A model generated the notes under the pieces. It saw only the letters and a program-made list of their open reading frames with translations. It was not told the origin of the DNA and did no database searches. A program made the position numbers and the translations under genes. Positions 19,165 to 28,820 of a DNA stretch of 64,000 bases are shown here, piece after piece; the stretch's first letter is position 1, and the number at the start of each line of letters is the position of its first letter. Origin of the DNA: Burkholderiaceae bacterium (GTDB lineage: Bacteria; Pseudomonadota; Gammaproteobacteria; Burkholderiales; Burkholderiaceae_D); contig JAFANH010000027.1 in the NCBI GenBank assembly GCA_019232795.1, positions 1-64,000 of the forward strand, given 5' to 3'.

Positions 19165-20253
19165 ATGAACTTGAAATATCGAACGCCAGTGCTCGTTTTG
19201 GGGGCGCTAAGCCTGTTGGCCGGCTGCTCAAAAGCGCCTGTTACACAATACGAGGAGGTGCGCCCGGTACGCACCGTCGTCGTAGGACAAAGCAATGGAA
19301 CCGTGGGCGCCACCTACTCTGGCGAGATTCGGGCCAGATATGAAAGTCAACTTGGCTTCCGTACTGCGGGGAAAATAGCGACGCGCTTGGTTGAAGTTGG
19401 AAGCCACGTCAAGGCGGGGCAGCCTTTGCTGCAATTGGACCCGTCCCAGGAAAGCTTGCAATTGGTGGCGGCTGGCGCCGAAGTCGATGCCGCAAAAAGC
19501 CGGGCCGAACAAGCCAAGGTGGACCTCCAGCGTGCTGAATCCTTGTTATCTCGCCAATTCGCTTCGCAAGCCGAGGTTGACCATCTGAAGGTGGCGTTGG
19601 AGCAGGCCGAAGCCCAATTGCGGTCGGCGCAAGCCCTTAAGCAGTTAAATTCCAACCAGCGCGGCTACACCACACTGGTTGCGGATCGCGACGGCGTAGT
19701 AAGCGCTCTGCATGCCGAGACTGGTCAAGTTGTGGCTGCCGGCCAACCCGTCGCCACCGTAGCGGCAGATGGGGAGCGCGAGGTAAGCATCAGCATTCCC
19801 GAGTCCCGCGTGGACGAACTCCGTCAAGCTCACGGCTTGCAGGTTTCGGTGTGGGCTCATCCAGGAAAGACATGGAGCGGCACTCTTAGGGAACTGGCTC
19901 CGGACACAGACGGCGTAACCCGCACATATTCGGCCCGCATTTCTATTGCCGACCCAGACCCAGTCCTGTTGCGTCTGGGTATGACGGCCTCCGTATTCGC
20001 TCCTGACGTCGACGGCAAGAGTGCCATTCGCCTGCCATTGACCGCAATCGTGGACAACGGCACTGCGCGGACCGTTTGGGTGGTGGACAACAAGACCCAT
20101 TGCGTTAAGTCTCGGAATGTCACGCTTGGTAGTGCACAGAATGACAGCGTACTTGTTACCACTGGCCTGACCGTTGGCGAAACTGTGGTCACGGCCGGCG
20201 TGCATATGCTTCAGCCCAATCAACAAGTACGTACGAACGGAGACGGCAAATGA
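19165..20253 (+). CDS. RND efflux periplasmic adaptor (membrane fusion) lipoprotein
   Basis: 362 aa. A lipoprotein signal with lipobox LLAGC (Cys21) anchors it in the inner membrane. The HlyD/AcrA-type layout follows: barrel-sandwich halves (GKIATRLVEVGSHVKAGQPLLQLD and YTTLVADRDGVVSALHAETGQ), an alpha-helical hairpin between them, a beta-barrel, and a membrane-proximal domain. It links the RND pump to the outer-membrane channel. GGAGG stands before the ATG. Its stop overlaps the pump start (ATGA). First gene of the operon 19165-24664, probably repressed through the tandem operator upstream. Confidence 0.95.
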   Translation: MNLKYRTPVLVLGALSLLAGCSKAPVTQYEEVRPVRTVVVGQSNGTVGATYSGEIRARYESQLGFRTAGKIATRLVEVGSHVKAGQPLLQLDPSQESLQLVAAGAEVDAAKSRAEQAKVDLQRAESLLSRQFASQAEVDHLKVALEQAEAQLRSAQALKQLNSNQRGYTTLVADRDGVVSALHAETGQVVAAGQPVATVAADGEREVSISIPESRVDELRQAHGLQVSVWAHPGKTWSGTLRELAPDTDGVTRTYSARISIADPDPVLLRLGMTASVFAPDVDGKSAIRLPLTAIVDNGTARTVWVVDNKTHCVKSRNVTLGSAQNDSVLVTTGLTVGETVVTAGVHMLQPNQQVRTNGDGK

Positions 20254-23200
20254 AAGGCATCAATCTCTCCGAATGGGCTCTCAAGCACCAGCAGATGATT
20301 GCCTTCCTGCTGCTGCTGTTTTCGGTTGCCGGCATCTTTGCCTACAACAGCTTGGGGCAAAAGGAAGACCCGGAATTTACCATCAAGACAATGGTGGTAC
20401 AAGCCTATTGGCCAGGCAGCTCTGCGCAACAAATGGCCGACCAGGTGACCGATTTGATGGAGCGAAAGCTTCAGGGCGTAGCAGAGATTGACTACATGTC
20501 GAGCTACGTCAAGCCGGGCGAGACGCAGATAAAAATCAACCTGCGCGAGCAGGTGCCGCCGTCCGCCGTGCCGGATGTTTGGTATCAAGTGCGCAAGAAG
20601 CTGGCTGACATTCACCAAACGCTGCCGCAAGGTGTGCAAGGACCATTTTTTAACGATGAGTTCGGCGATACCTACGGCAACATGTACGCCATCACTGGCG
20701 ATGGTATTGACAATGCCGACCTGCGCAAAATGGCAGACGCGGCCCGTAACGAATTCCTTCGAGTGCCAGACGTCAACAAGGTTGAACTGCTTGGGAAGCA
20801 AGAGGAACGAATCTACGTAGAGATCTCCAACTCCAAGCTGGCCTCTTTGGGCATCGACCCAATGATTATAGCGAGCACACTCGCCCAGGCAAATGCAGTT
20901 GCCGCCGCCGGCACAGTTCAGACCACGAATGAGCAGGTTCGCTTGACTATCAGCGGCGAGTTCGACAACGTGGAAGGCATTCGTGCAATTGGCATTCGCG
21001 CCGGCGAGCGAACGTTCCGCTTGGGCGACATTGCAGACGTCCGCCGCGGCTTTGTCGAGCCAGCTACCATGCGTTTGCGCTTCAACGGGCAACCGGCAAT
21101 CGGTTTGGCCGTCAGCATGCGAAAAGGTGGAGACGTTATTCATCTGGGCAAACAGTTGGACGAGACGGTCAAGCGTATTCAGTCCAGTCTGCCTGTCGGC
21201 GTACAGATTAACGCTGTCAGCGACCAGCCACGCGTCGTTGAGCACTCTGTGCATGAATTCAAGAAGAGCCTGGCCGAAGCGGTACTGATTGTGCTGGCAG
21301 TGAGCTTTTTCTCACTCGGCCTGCGCACGGGCCTGGTTGTCGCGCTTTGTATACCGCTTGTCTTGGCCATGACTTTCCTGGCCATGTACATCATGCACAT
21401 CGACCTGCAGCGGATTTCTCTCGGTGCCTTGATTATTGCGCTCGGGCTACTGGTAGACGACGCCATTATTGCAGTGGAAATGATGGCTCTGAAGCTGGAA
21501 CAAGGCTGGGACAAGTTCAGGGCTGCGACGTACGCCTACACGGCTACCGCATTTCCCATGCTTACCGGCACGTTGATTACTGCCGCTGGCTTCTTGCCGG
21601 TTGGCTTCGCCAAGTCCGGAACCGGTGAATATGTCTACTCCCTGTTCCAAGTGGTAGGAATCTCGCTCATCCTGTCCTGGGTGGTGGCGGTCGTGTTTAC
21701 CCCCTACATCGGCTTCAAGCTTCTCAAGGAAGAGCCTCATGCTCACCATGACGAAGATGCAGTGTATCAGCGTGGCTTCTACGTCAAGTTCCGCAATTTT
21801 GTGGATTTCTGTTTGCGCCGCCGCGTCTGGGTGATAGCAATTACGCTCGGGGCTTTTGTTGTTTCGCTAGCCATTTTCAAGACGGTACCGCAGCAGTTTT
21901 TCCCTGCATCCGACCGGCCAGAGCTGATGGTCGACTTGTGGATGCCTAGAGCCTCCACGTTTGATGCCAGCGAGCGCGAAGTCGGTGCGCTGGAAAAAAT
22001 GCTGAAGGGAGACCCTGACATCGAGGCTGTAACCAGCTTCGTGGGTGAGGGCGCACCTCGCTTCTATCTGCCCCTGGACGTGCAGACGCCCAATCTCAAT
22101 CTGGGCGAGATGGTCATCATGACCAAAGGCGGCGAAGCGCGTGAAAGAGTTATTGTCAAGTTGCGCAAGCTGTTTGACGAAAATTTCGCCAATGTCCGCG
22201 GGCGCGTCAACCGCCTCGAAAATGGCCCGCCGGTTGGCTATCCGGTTCAGTTCCGCGTGTTCGGCACGGACCCCGCTCGCGTGCGCGAAATTGCGACCTC
22301 GGTGGAAAGCATCATGCGCGGGGAACCGCACGTGCGTGCAGTCAACAAGGACTGGGGCGAACAAGTAAAACGTGTGCGGGTAGATGTCGACCAGGACAAG
22401 GCGCGTGCCTTGGGTGTGAGCTCTTTCCAAATCAAGGCAGCGCTGGAGGCCTCTCTCACTGGCATACCCATCACGCAGTATCGTGAAGATGACCAATCGA
22501 TCCCTGTGATGGCGCGCCTTGTGGCCTCCGAACGGACGGACCTGAATAATCTCAAAGACGCAAAAATTTACCTGCGGGATGGGAAATTCGTCCCGGTTTC
22601 GCAAGTGGCGCGCCTGACTCTGGATAACGAGGAGAGCGAGCTGTGGCGGCGCAACCGTATCCCGACCTTGACGGTGCGTGCGGACATTGCGGGTGCTCAG
22701 GCTCCTGATGTGACGAAGGCTCTGTTGCCCAAGATGGAAAAGTTGTCCAAGGAACTGCCCATTGGGTACGGGATTGAGATTGGTGGTGCAGCCGAATCAA
22801 GCGCCAAGGCGCAAGACTCTGTGGCTGCAGTGATGCCAGTCACCATCATCGCAGTGCTGGTTCTCCTGATGATTCAACTACAGGACATGAAGAAGATGGC
22901 TCTGGTCCTGCTGACCGCGCCGTTGGGAATCATCGGCGTTGCAGCAATTATGGCGGCCTTCCAGATTCCGTTTGGCTTCGTTGCGATGCTGGGCGTGATT
23001 GCGCTCGCCGGCATGATTATTCGCAACTCGGTGATTTTGGTGGTCCAGATTGACCAGGACGTCTCGGCTGGAACGCCGCTTTGGACGGCTATCGTCGAAT
23101 CTGCCGTGCGACGCCTGCGCCCCATCGTTCTGACTGCACTGGCCGCAATTTTGGCAATGGTGCCGTTGACCGAGTCTGTGTTCTGGGGGCCGATGGCCTG

Positions 23201-23297
23201 GGCCATCATGGGCGGCCTCGCTGTGGCGACCCTGCTGACCTTGATTTTCTTGCCGGCCCTGTACGCGACCTGGTACGGCGCAAAACGCCCCGTTTAA
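20250..23297 (+). CDS. RND multidrug/solvent efflux inner membrane transporter
   Basis: 1015 aa, AcrB/HAE-1-like length. Twelve membrane segments are expected, with two large periplasmic loops. TM4 carries the proton-relay motif GLLVDDAIIAVEMM with adjacent Asp residues, and a second repeat begins near WVIAITLGAFVVSLAIF. The start region (MKGINLSEWALKHQQMIAF) and PVGYPVQFRVFGTDP resemble the branch of RND pumps found beside a TolC-like gene in Burkholderia and Pseudomonas. It exports substrates by proton antiport through the adaptor and the channel encoded on either side. Substrate unknown; aromatic compounds are plausible given the island's catabolic operon. Confidence 0.95.
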   Translation: MKGINLSEWALKHQQMIAFLLLLFSVAGIFAYNSLGQKEDPEFTIKTMVVQAYWPGSSAQQMADQVTDLMERKLQGVAEIDYMSSYVKPGETQIKINLREQVPPSAVPDVWYQVRKKLADIHQTLPQGVQGPFFNDEFGDTYGNMYAITGDGIDNADLRKMADAARNEFLRVPDVNKVELLGKQEERIYVEISNSKLASLGIDPMIIASTLAQANAVAAAGTVQTTNEQVRLTISGEFDNVEGIRAIGIRAGERTFRLGDIADVRRGFVEPATMRLRFNGQPAIGLAVSMRKGGDVIHLGKQLDETVKRIQSSLPVGVQINAVSDQPRVVEHSVHEFKKSLAEAVLIVLAVSFFSLGLRTGLVVALCIPLVLAMTFLAMYIMHIDLQRISLGALIIALGLLVDDAIIAVEMMALKLEQGWDKFRAATYAYTATAFPMLTGTLITAAGFLPVGFAKSGTGEYVYSLFQVVGISLILSWVVAVVFTPYIGFKLLKEEPHAHHDEDAVYQRGFYVKFRNFVDFCLRRRVWVIAITLGAFVVSLAIFKTVPQQFFPASDRPELMVDLWMPRASTFDASEREVGALEKMLKGDPDIEAVTSFVGEGAPRFYLPLDVQTPNLNLGEMVIMTKGGEARERVIVKLRKLFDENFANVRGRVNRLENGPPVGYPVQFRVFGTDPARVREIATSVESIMRGEPHVRAVNKDWGEQVKRVRVDVDQDKARALGVSSFQIKAALEASLTGIPITQYREDDQSIPVMARLVASERTDLNNLKDAKIYLRDGKFVPVSQVARLTLDNEESELWRRNRIPTLTVRADIAGAQAPDVTKALLPKMEKLSKELPIGYGIEIGGAAESSAKAQDSVAAVMPVTIIAVLVLLMIQLQDMKKMALVLLTAPLGIIGVAAIMAAFQIPFGFVAMLGVIALAGMIIRNSVILVVQIDQDVSAGTPLWTAIVESAVRRLRPIVLTALAAILAMVPLTESVFWGPMAWAIMGGLAVATLLTLIFLPALYATWYGAKRPV

Positions 23298-23308
23298 GGA
23301 GAAATAGC

Positions 23309-24664
23309 TTGAAAACTCATCTTAAAACGTTAACCGCAATGCTTCGGCTAGCGATGGCCCTTTACTGCTGTCCGGCTGCTGCCATGGACGTCGCAGACGC
23401 CTACCGCGCGGCAATTGTCAACGACCCCAGTAGCCTTGCGGCGGACCAGGGGTTGCTCGCAGGTCAGGAAAAAGCGGTGCAAGGCGACGCTTTGCTGCGC
23501 CCGCAAGTCAACTTGCAAGCCGGTGTCGCGCGTATCCATAGCCGCCAGACCGGCGACTTGGCGCCGCCCATATCCGAGTTTTTGCCGGAATCGAGTACAG
23601 GTACAGCTTCACAGGCAAATATCCAGCTTGTGCAGCCGGTCTACGACGCCGGTCTTGCAGCAACCCGTCGGCAGTTGCGGGAGCAATCTGTCTTGGCGCA
23701 AACCCAGTTTTCGGCTTCGCGCCAAGAATTGGCTTTGCGGGTCGCGGAAACGTACTTCGGCGTGCTTGTTGCCGAGGAAACGTTGCGCGTGGTGCAGGCC
23801 GAACTCGCCGATGTGCGTCACCAGCGCGACCGCGCACAGGCTCGATTTGAAGTCGGCCAGGACCGTATTACGGACGTGCAGGAGGCACAAGCGCGCCTGG
23901 ATGCAGTGACCACCCGCGCGGTCTCTGCCCAGTCCAATCTGGAACTGCGTCGTGCCCAATTTCTTGAAACAACGGGCGTTGCACCTATTGGCTTGGCACC
24001 CATGGCAGAAACATTCGTACCTCGAATGCCGGAACCAACTTCGCTGCCTGAATGGCAGGCACGTGGGGAGACTCAAAATACCCTGGTGTTGGCCAAGAAG
24101 TCGGAATATGAGATTGCCAAGGCAGAAATCTCAAAACATCGCCTGGAAGGGCGCCCGACCCTGGATTTGGTGGCCAACTACGGCGCCAACAACCAGAACG
24201 GCAATCTATCGCCTTTGGTGGCACCCAATGGGGAACGGACCAGTTCCATCGGGCTTGTCCTGAATGTGCCCTTATACGCGGGTGGCGGACTGGATTCCCG
24301 TCAACGCGAATCGGCCGCGCACCTGGGGCAAGTAGAACAAGAATTTGCGGCTGCCGCGCGAGATGTCCGTCTCAAAGTGCAGGAAGGATTCCTGGCAGTG
24401 ACCACCGGCGTTTCCAGAATCGCAGCTCAGGAACAAGCCTTGGCGTCAGCCCACAGCGCCTTTGAGGCAACCTCTCAAGGACGCGACGTCGGAACCCGGA
24501 CTGCATTGGACGTTTTGGATGCACAGCAGCGTCTGTATGCAACGGAACTGGAGTTGGTTCAGGGCCGCGCCGACTATCTTTTGGGCCGCTTGCGCTTGGC
24601 CGCGGCTGCCGGAGAGTTGGACGAGGGAACTCTGCGTGAGCTGGGGCCTTGGCTGGCGCATTGA
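23309..24664 (+). CDS. TolC-family outer membrane channel of the RND system
   Basis: 451 aa with an N-terminal signal peptide (MLRLAMALYCCPAAAMDVADA region) and two TolC/OEP repeats of long helices: ALRVAETYFGVLVAEETLRVVQAEL in the first half and VKVQEGFLAVTTGVSRIAAQEQAL-like helices in the second. The start chosen is TTG at 23309 because AAGGAG stands 7 bp before it, 11 bp after the pump stop; ATG 23339 is an alternative. The open frame reaching back to 23081 overlaps the pump gene and is not credible. It completes the tripartite efflux complex. Confidence 0.92.
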   Translation: MKTHLKTLTAMLRLAMALYCCPAAAMDVADAYRAAIVNDPSSLAADQGLLAGQEKAVQGDALLRPQVNLQAGVARIHSRQTGDLAPPISEFLPESSTGTASQANIQLVQPVYDAGLAATRRQLREQSVLAQTQFSASRQELALRVAETYFGVLVAEETLRVVQAELADVRHQRDRAQARFEVGQDRITDVQEAQARLDAVTTRAVSAQSNLELRRAQFLETTGVAPIGLAPMAETFVPRMPEPTSLPEWQARGETQNTLVLAKKSEYEIAKAEISKHRLEGRPTLDLVANYGANNQNGNLSPLVAPNGERTSSIGLVLNVPLYAGGGLDSRQRESAAHLGQVEQEFAAAARDVRLKVQEGFLAVTTGVSRIAAQEQALASAHSAFEATSQGRDVGTRTALDVLDAQQRLYATELELVQGRADYLLGRLRLAAAAGELDEGTLRELGPWLAH

Positions 24665-24723
24665 AGCGCAGCTCTATTTTGAACCAATGACGCCGATAGG
24701 CGACTGACTTTCGAGGGATTTAC

Positions 24724-26379
24724 ATGCGACAGAATTTACCCATTACGGGAACTGAATATCCGCTGGCCGATGGCAAGCACATCGTATCCAAAACTGACCT
24801 CAAGGGCCGCATTACGTATGTGAATCCGTACTTCATTGAAGTCAGTGGGTTTACGGAAGAAGAGCTTATTGGCGCGCCGCACAATATCGTGCGCCACCCG
24901 GATATGCCTCCGGAGGCGTTCTATGACCTTTGGACCACTCTCCAGGCAGGCCTGCCATGGACCGGTTTGGTGAAAAATCGTCGGAAGGATGGCGACTACT
25001 ACTGGGTGGAAGCAAATGTAACGCCAACACTAGAGAAAGGCGCAGTGACGGGGTACCTATCGGTACGCAGCAAACCGCAGCGTCCTGTGGTGGAGCAAGT
25101 CGAAAAAGCCTATCGAGAAATTAGAAACGGTAATCCACAGCGCTTGGCAATTAGCCAGGGGCAGGTAGTCCGTTCCGGGTTCGCGGGCCTGACCGCTCGA
25201 ATACTGAGCAGCTCCTTGCGGTTGCGGGTGGTCGGCGCATTGGCTGCAATCGCCTCGCTGTTTATTGGGCTAGGCGTAACAGGTCTGACGATGGTCGACG
25301 GCCCGCTCGGTACAGTGTTTGCAGGCGGTGGTGCCTTGGGCGTGTTGGCAATCGTATTGCTTGAATATACGGTGCGACAGTCTGTCGGCATTCCAATGCA
25401 AGATGCTCTGATTTCTGCGCGCGCTATCGCAGGTGGTGACCTGAGTCAAAAATTTGACGTTGCTCGTCGCGATGACGTGGGACAATTGCTGCGTGCCATG
25501 CAACAGATGAGTGTTAACTTGATGGCCATGATTGGCGGCGTCCGCGGAACCGTCGATGTTATGGCAGCTGCTACGCGCGAAATAGCCACCGGCAACATGG
25601 ATTTGTCAGCACGTACCGAAGGGCAAGCCGCCAATCTCGAGGAAACCGCTGCCAGCATGGAGCAGCTTGCCCTTGCAGTGCGGCAGAACGCAGGAAATGC
25701 CCAGACGGCGACTCAGTTGGTCGGGCGGGCAACTGAGGTAGCGCTGCAGGGTGGTAAAGCCGTTGCCCGCGTCGGAATCACAATGTCCGAAATCAGCAAG
25801 GCCGGTAAGCGCATTGAGGACATCATTAGCCTGATTGATGGAATCGCTTTTCAGACAAATCTGCTCGCGCTCAATGCGTCGGTAGAAGCGGCCAAGGCAG
25901 GTGAGCAAGGCCGTGGTTTCTCAGTAGTGGCAAGTGAAGTGCGTAACCTTGCGCAGCGCTCAGCCGCGTCGGCAAAAGAAATCAAGAAGTTAATCGCAGA
26001 CACAGTGTATCGCCTGGAGGAAGGTGACCGTCTGGTGGGCGATGCAAGCGCCACGATGGAGAGTATCATCTCGTCGGTGCGCCAAGTGGAAGGCATTATG
26101 GTCGACATGGCGGCTGCCAGCGCAGAGCAAAGTACCGGTATCGACCAAATCAATCGCGCCGTGGCAGAAATGGACAAGAATACCCAGCAAAATGCGGCGA
26201 TGGTAGAACAGGCAGCCACTGCAGCAGAAAATCTGAGCGAGCAGGCCGAGCGACTCCGGGCAGCGATTAGTGTGTTCAAGCTTGCCAACGACACCCATCT
26301 ACCTGCACGCGGGAAAACCCTGCCAGTCCGGCTCGGATACCAGCAGCAACTCTCTCGCTTACGTCTGCCCGCGAAATAG
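24724..26379 (+). CDS. Aer-like methyl-accepting chemotaxis protein with N-terminal PAS domain (II)
   Basis: 551 aa, same architecture as the receptor at 16458: PAS (about 8-115, NPYFIEVSGFTEEELIGAP and KNRRKDGDYYWVEANVTPT), two membrane segments (about 165-220), HAMP (IPMQDALISARAIAGGDLSQKF) and a signalling domain with [20 protein letters not shown]. It lies 59 bp after the TolC-like gene and may be part of the efflux transcript, so energy or redox taxis could be induced together with the pump. The two receptors look like diverged duplicates. Confidence 0.93.
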   Translation: MRQNLPITGTEYPLADGKHIVSKTDLKGRITYVNPYFIEVSGFTEEELIGAPHNIVRHPDMPPEAFYDLWTTLQAGLPWTGLVKNRRKDGDYYWVEANVTPTLEKGAVTGYLSVRSKPQRPVVEQVEKAYREIRNGNPQRLAISQGQVVRSGFAGLTARILSSSLRLRVVGALAAIASLFIGLGVTGLTMVDGPLGTVFAGGGALGVLAIVLLEYTVRQSVGIPMQDALISARAIAGGDLSQKFDVARRDDVGQLLRAMQQMSVNLMAMIGGVRGTVDVMAAATREIATGNMDLSARTEGQAANLEETAASMEQLALAVRQNAGNAQTATQLVGRATEVALQGGKAVARVGITMSEISKAGKRIEDIISLIDGIAFQTNLLALNASVEAAKAGEQGRGFSVVASEVRNLAQRSAASAKEIKKLIADTVYRLEEGDRLVGDASATMESIISSVRQVEGIMVDMAAASAEQSTGIDQINRAVAEMDKNTQQNAAMVEQAATAAENLSEQAERLRAAISVFKLANDTHLPARGKTLPVRLGYQQQLSRLRLPAK

Positions 26380-26392
26380 ACAGGACGGCTCG

Positions 26393-28231
26393 TTAGCCCT
26401 TTCCTTTCCCCGGAGCGACGAACGCCAGGCATTCCTCGAAGGTGCGCAACTCCATGTCCACATGGAGTTGCATGACATTCTGTGGAACGGTCCGTTCATC
26501 ACCCGGCAGGCACACGGAGGCAAGCAGTGCCTGAGGGAGCAGCCCACGTACTTTCGCAATCGCCGAAAGCCAATCTTCGACGGAATCTCCCAATGGGCTG
26601 GGAATAAACACCGTGGATACAAGTTCGGCCTTGGACGGGTCGTGCTCCTCATACGGCAGTGGCAGCATGATACTGCGAGCGTCGGTGCCAATTTCACGCA
26701 AAGCCCTTGCGAGCAGTTCGCTTACGAGCTCGTCTCGCTCAGAAGCCAAACCGACACACAGCACGATGGAGCGTTGGGGCACGTCCAATGAGCCTTGCCA
26801 GCGTCCCAGGCGAGCTTCGCGGAGATGGCGCAGATGTGCACCTACATTGGCATCAAGTAGTGATACGTGCCGTTTGCGTCGGGTAGGCACGGTTTCGCGG
26901 GAGGCCAAGCCTTCCGCCACCTCGGCGACGGTGCAACGAAGACGATCCTGTTGACCGGCGTCAATCAACCCTCTGCGCAGTTCGTCATTGGCCAGAGCCA
27001 GGCCTGGCAACAGAACCTGGTCGCAATAGCGCGCAAAGCTCGCCCGACGCAAAATGGCGCGAGCGTCACGCAAAATTGAGGCTGTTTCTCCTGAGAGTCC
27101 TCGCTGGAAGAAGCGCTGTGCCACCGTTACATTGGGTGCTTGCCCAAACAGAATAGCCAGGGGTTGCAATGCTTTTACGTGACGGCCGGCCACCACCAGG
27201 CAGACGGTCAATGGCGTCGATATCAGAAGGCCAATTGGTCCCCACAATGTGCCCCAGAACAGTGCTGAGACCACCACCGCTAGTGGAGAAAGGCCAGTAC
27301 TGTGGCCATAAACCTTAGGCTCTACCACGTTGGACACAAGTAATTCGAACGCGCCAAAGAGCGCGACACAGACCAAGGGGAGAGTCCAGCCAGGCGATAT
27401 GGCAGCCGTGAAACAGGCAATGGCTGCGCCGGCAACCAATGCGCCCAAATACGGAACAAATCGCAATATCCCGCTAAGCGTAGCGAATAGTAGAGCATGG
27501 GGCACTCCCATCAGCCATAGGGCAAGACCAATGGCAAATCCGAACGTGGTGTTCACCAGGAATTGGGACAGAAAAAATCGCGATACGCCTTGGGCTGCAT
27601 CGCCCAGTGCGCGCAGGGTCCGACTTATCTCAGTTTGACCCGCAAGTCGAATCAAGCGGTCTTGAAGCGACTCGTGTTCGATAAGGAAAAATACGAGCAA
27701 AACCATCACGAGGCCGGTTTCACCCAAGGGACCCCAAACGATGGAAAAGAGCTTTGCGAGTGTTTGGTTGGCGGTCAGTGCCGGGACTGGCGGCGGGGCA
27801 GATTGCTGCAGAGGAGTGCCAGTGTCCACCGTTGCATCACTAGCGCCAGCTCCAATCGTGACCGCGCTAATGCTCGCCTGCATTTTGGCAAACGGCTGCT
27901 CCACTTGTATGCGAATTTGTTCGATTTTCCGTTGTAGCGCCGCCCTATATTGAGGCAATTCCGCGCTTACATTGATGAATTGCGACGTCAGAACGGCACC
28001 GGCTGTTGCAACGCAGATGCAAGCCATCAGAAGCGTTGTCAGCATGGCAGACGGCCCTCGCAGTCCAAAGCGTCCCAGAGCCCGGATGAGCGGCGCTACG
28101 ACCAAACTCAGTATGGCTGCCAGAGCAATGGGTTGGAGGAAATCGCGACCGAAATGAAGCATGGCCAGCAGGCAGCTGCCACTGACGATTGCGCTGGTCG
28201 TTGGGCGAATAGAGGGGCTCTGAGTGTGCAT
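26393..28231 (-). CDS. AI-2E family permease with long C-terminal extension
   Basis: 612 aa. The N-terminal 370 residues have the AI-2E/PerM layout: membrane segments at about 20-90, a soluble loop with a Pro/Ala stretch (SAPPPVPALTANQ), then a membrane core with LRFVPYLGALVAGAAIA and VEPKVYGHSTGLSPLAVVV. About 240 further residues form a hydrophilic domain (HVSLLDANVGAHLRHLREARL, IVLCVGLASERDELVSELLARAL) absent from ordinary family members of about 350 aa. Substrate unknown; quorum-signal export is only one possibility. ATG at 28231 has GGAGG before it; the open frame's TTG at 28246 does not. Confidence 0.87.
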   Translation of the reverse strand: MHTQSPSIRPTTSAIVSGSCLLAMLHFGRDFLQPIALAAILSLVVAPLIRALGRFGLRGPSAMLTTLLMACICVATAGAVLTSQFINVSAELPQYRAALQRKIEQIRIQVEQPFAKMQASISAVTIGAGASDATVDTGTPLQQSAPPPVPALTANQTLAKLFSIVWGPLGETGLVMVLLVFFLIEHESLQDRLIRLAGQTEISRTLRALGDAAQGVSRFFLSQFLVNTTFGFAIGLALWLMGVPHALLFATLSGILRFVPYLGALVAGAAIACFTAAISPGWTLPLVCVALFGAFELLVSNVVEPKVYGHSTGLSPLAVVVSALFWGTLWGPIGLLISTPLTVCLVVAGRHVKALQPLAILFGQAPNVTVAQRFFQRGLSGETASILRDARAILRRASFARYCDQVLLPGLALANDELRRGLIDAGQQDRLRCTVAEVAEGLASRETVPTRRKRHVSLLDANVGAHLRHLREARLGRWQGSLDVPQRSIVLCVGLASERDELVSELLARALREIGTDARSIMLPLPYEEHDPSKAELVSTVFIPSPLGDSVEDWLSAIAKVRGLLPQALLASVCLPGDERTVPQNVMQLHVDMELRTFEECLAFVAPGKGKG

Positions 28232-28335
28232 GGTGCCTCCAAACAAAGGCGTTGAATAACGTGACGTATGAATTAATTGGCAACTTTGTTATAGCGAACT
28301 TCTGAATAGTTTATTCGCAGGCGCCAATTGCAATT

Positions 28336-28363
28336 TTCATATTGACTATAGCGTCATAATGAC
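28336..28363. promoter_or_regulatory. Tandem operator pair upstream of the sensor-kinase operon
   Basis: TTCATATTGAC (28336-28346, 9 of 11) and GTCATAATGAC (28353-28363, exact and fully palindromic within CGTCATAATGACG), starts 17 bp apart. The right copy fills the promoter spacer and abuts the -10; the left copy overlaps the -35. Confidence 0.7.
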
Positions 28364-28369
28364 GATACT
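28342..28369 (+). promoter_or_regulatory. Putative sigma-70 promoter of the sensor-kinase operon
   Basis: TTGACT (28342-28347), 16-bp spacer, GATACT (28364-28369), about 50 bp upstream of the 28422 gene. The tandem operator overlaps both hexamers' surroundings. It could also influence the divergent AI-2E gene. Confidence 0.55.
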
Positions 28370-28421
28370 ATCAATTATAGTAAATTGGCTCCGCGGAGTC
28401 GAGTGACCAGGAGGGTAAATC

Positions 28422-28793
28422 ATGATTACCAATCAAAGAATTCTGGCGGTGCCGGCAATCGCCATTATTTTTCTCGCCGTCGGGCTCGTAGGCTTGATGA
28501 ATTTCGGTGCGTGGGTAACTGCGCCATTCGAAAGTTATGACACGACTTTGGCGTCACTTATTGCAAAAGCATTCGCCATCATGTTGTTGGGTACATCCTT
28601 GTGGGTTGTTTATTCCTTCGCCGGACTGCGCGAGGGGAAGGAAGATTCGTCTGTTTCCAAACCAATACCCAAGCCAGAACATCATCGCGGTGTGCAGGAG
28701 CAGCTTGCGACAATGCAGGAAAATTTGGATATTTTGGACGGCTTGCTTGCAGAAGCGAGAGCGGCAGTGCGTGTAAAACGTCAAGACTTCTGA
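28422..28793 (+). CDS. Small two-TM membrane protein of unknown function
   Basis: 123 aa, unrecognised. Two hydrophobic helices (about 8-30 and 46-68) flank a short loop (TAPFESYDTTLAS). A hydrophilic tail follows with a coiled-coil-like end (VQEQLATMQENLDILDGLLAEARAAV). GGAGG stands before the ATG. It is first in a likely operon with the hybrid kinase (28 bp on) and the HD-GYP regulator, behind the tandem operator, so it may be an accessory subunit of that signalling system; this is inference from position only. Confidence 0.75.
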   Translation: MITNQRILAVPAIAIIFLAVGLVGLMNFGAWVTAPFESYDTTLASLIAKAFAIMLLGTSLWVVYSFAGLREGKEDSSVSKPIPKPEHHRGVQEQLATMQENLDILDGLLAEARAAVRVKRQDF

Positions 28794-28820
28794 ATACATC
28801 TTCTTTTCAACGTTTCCAGA

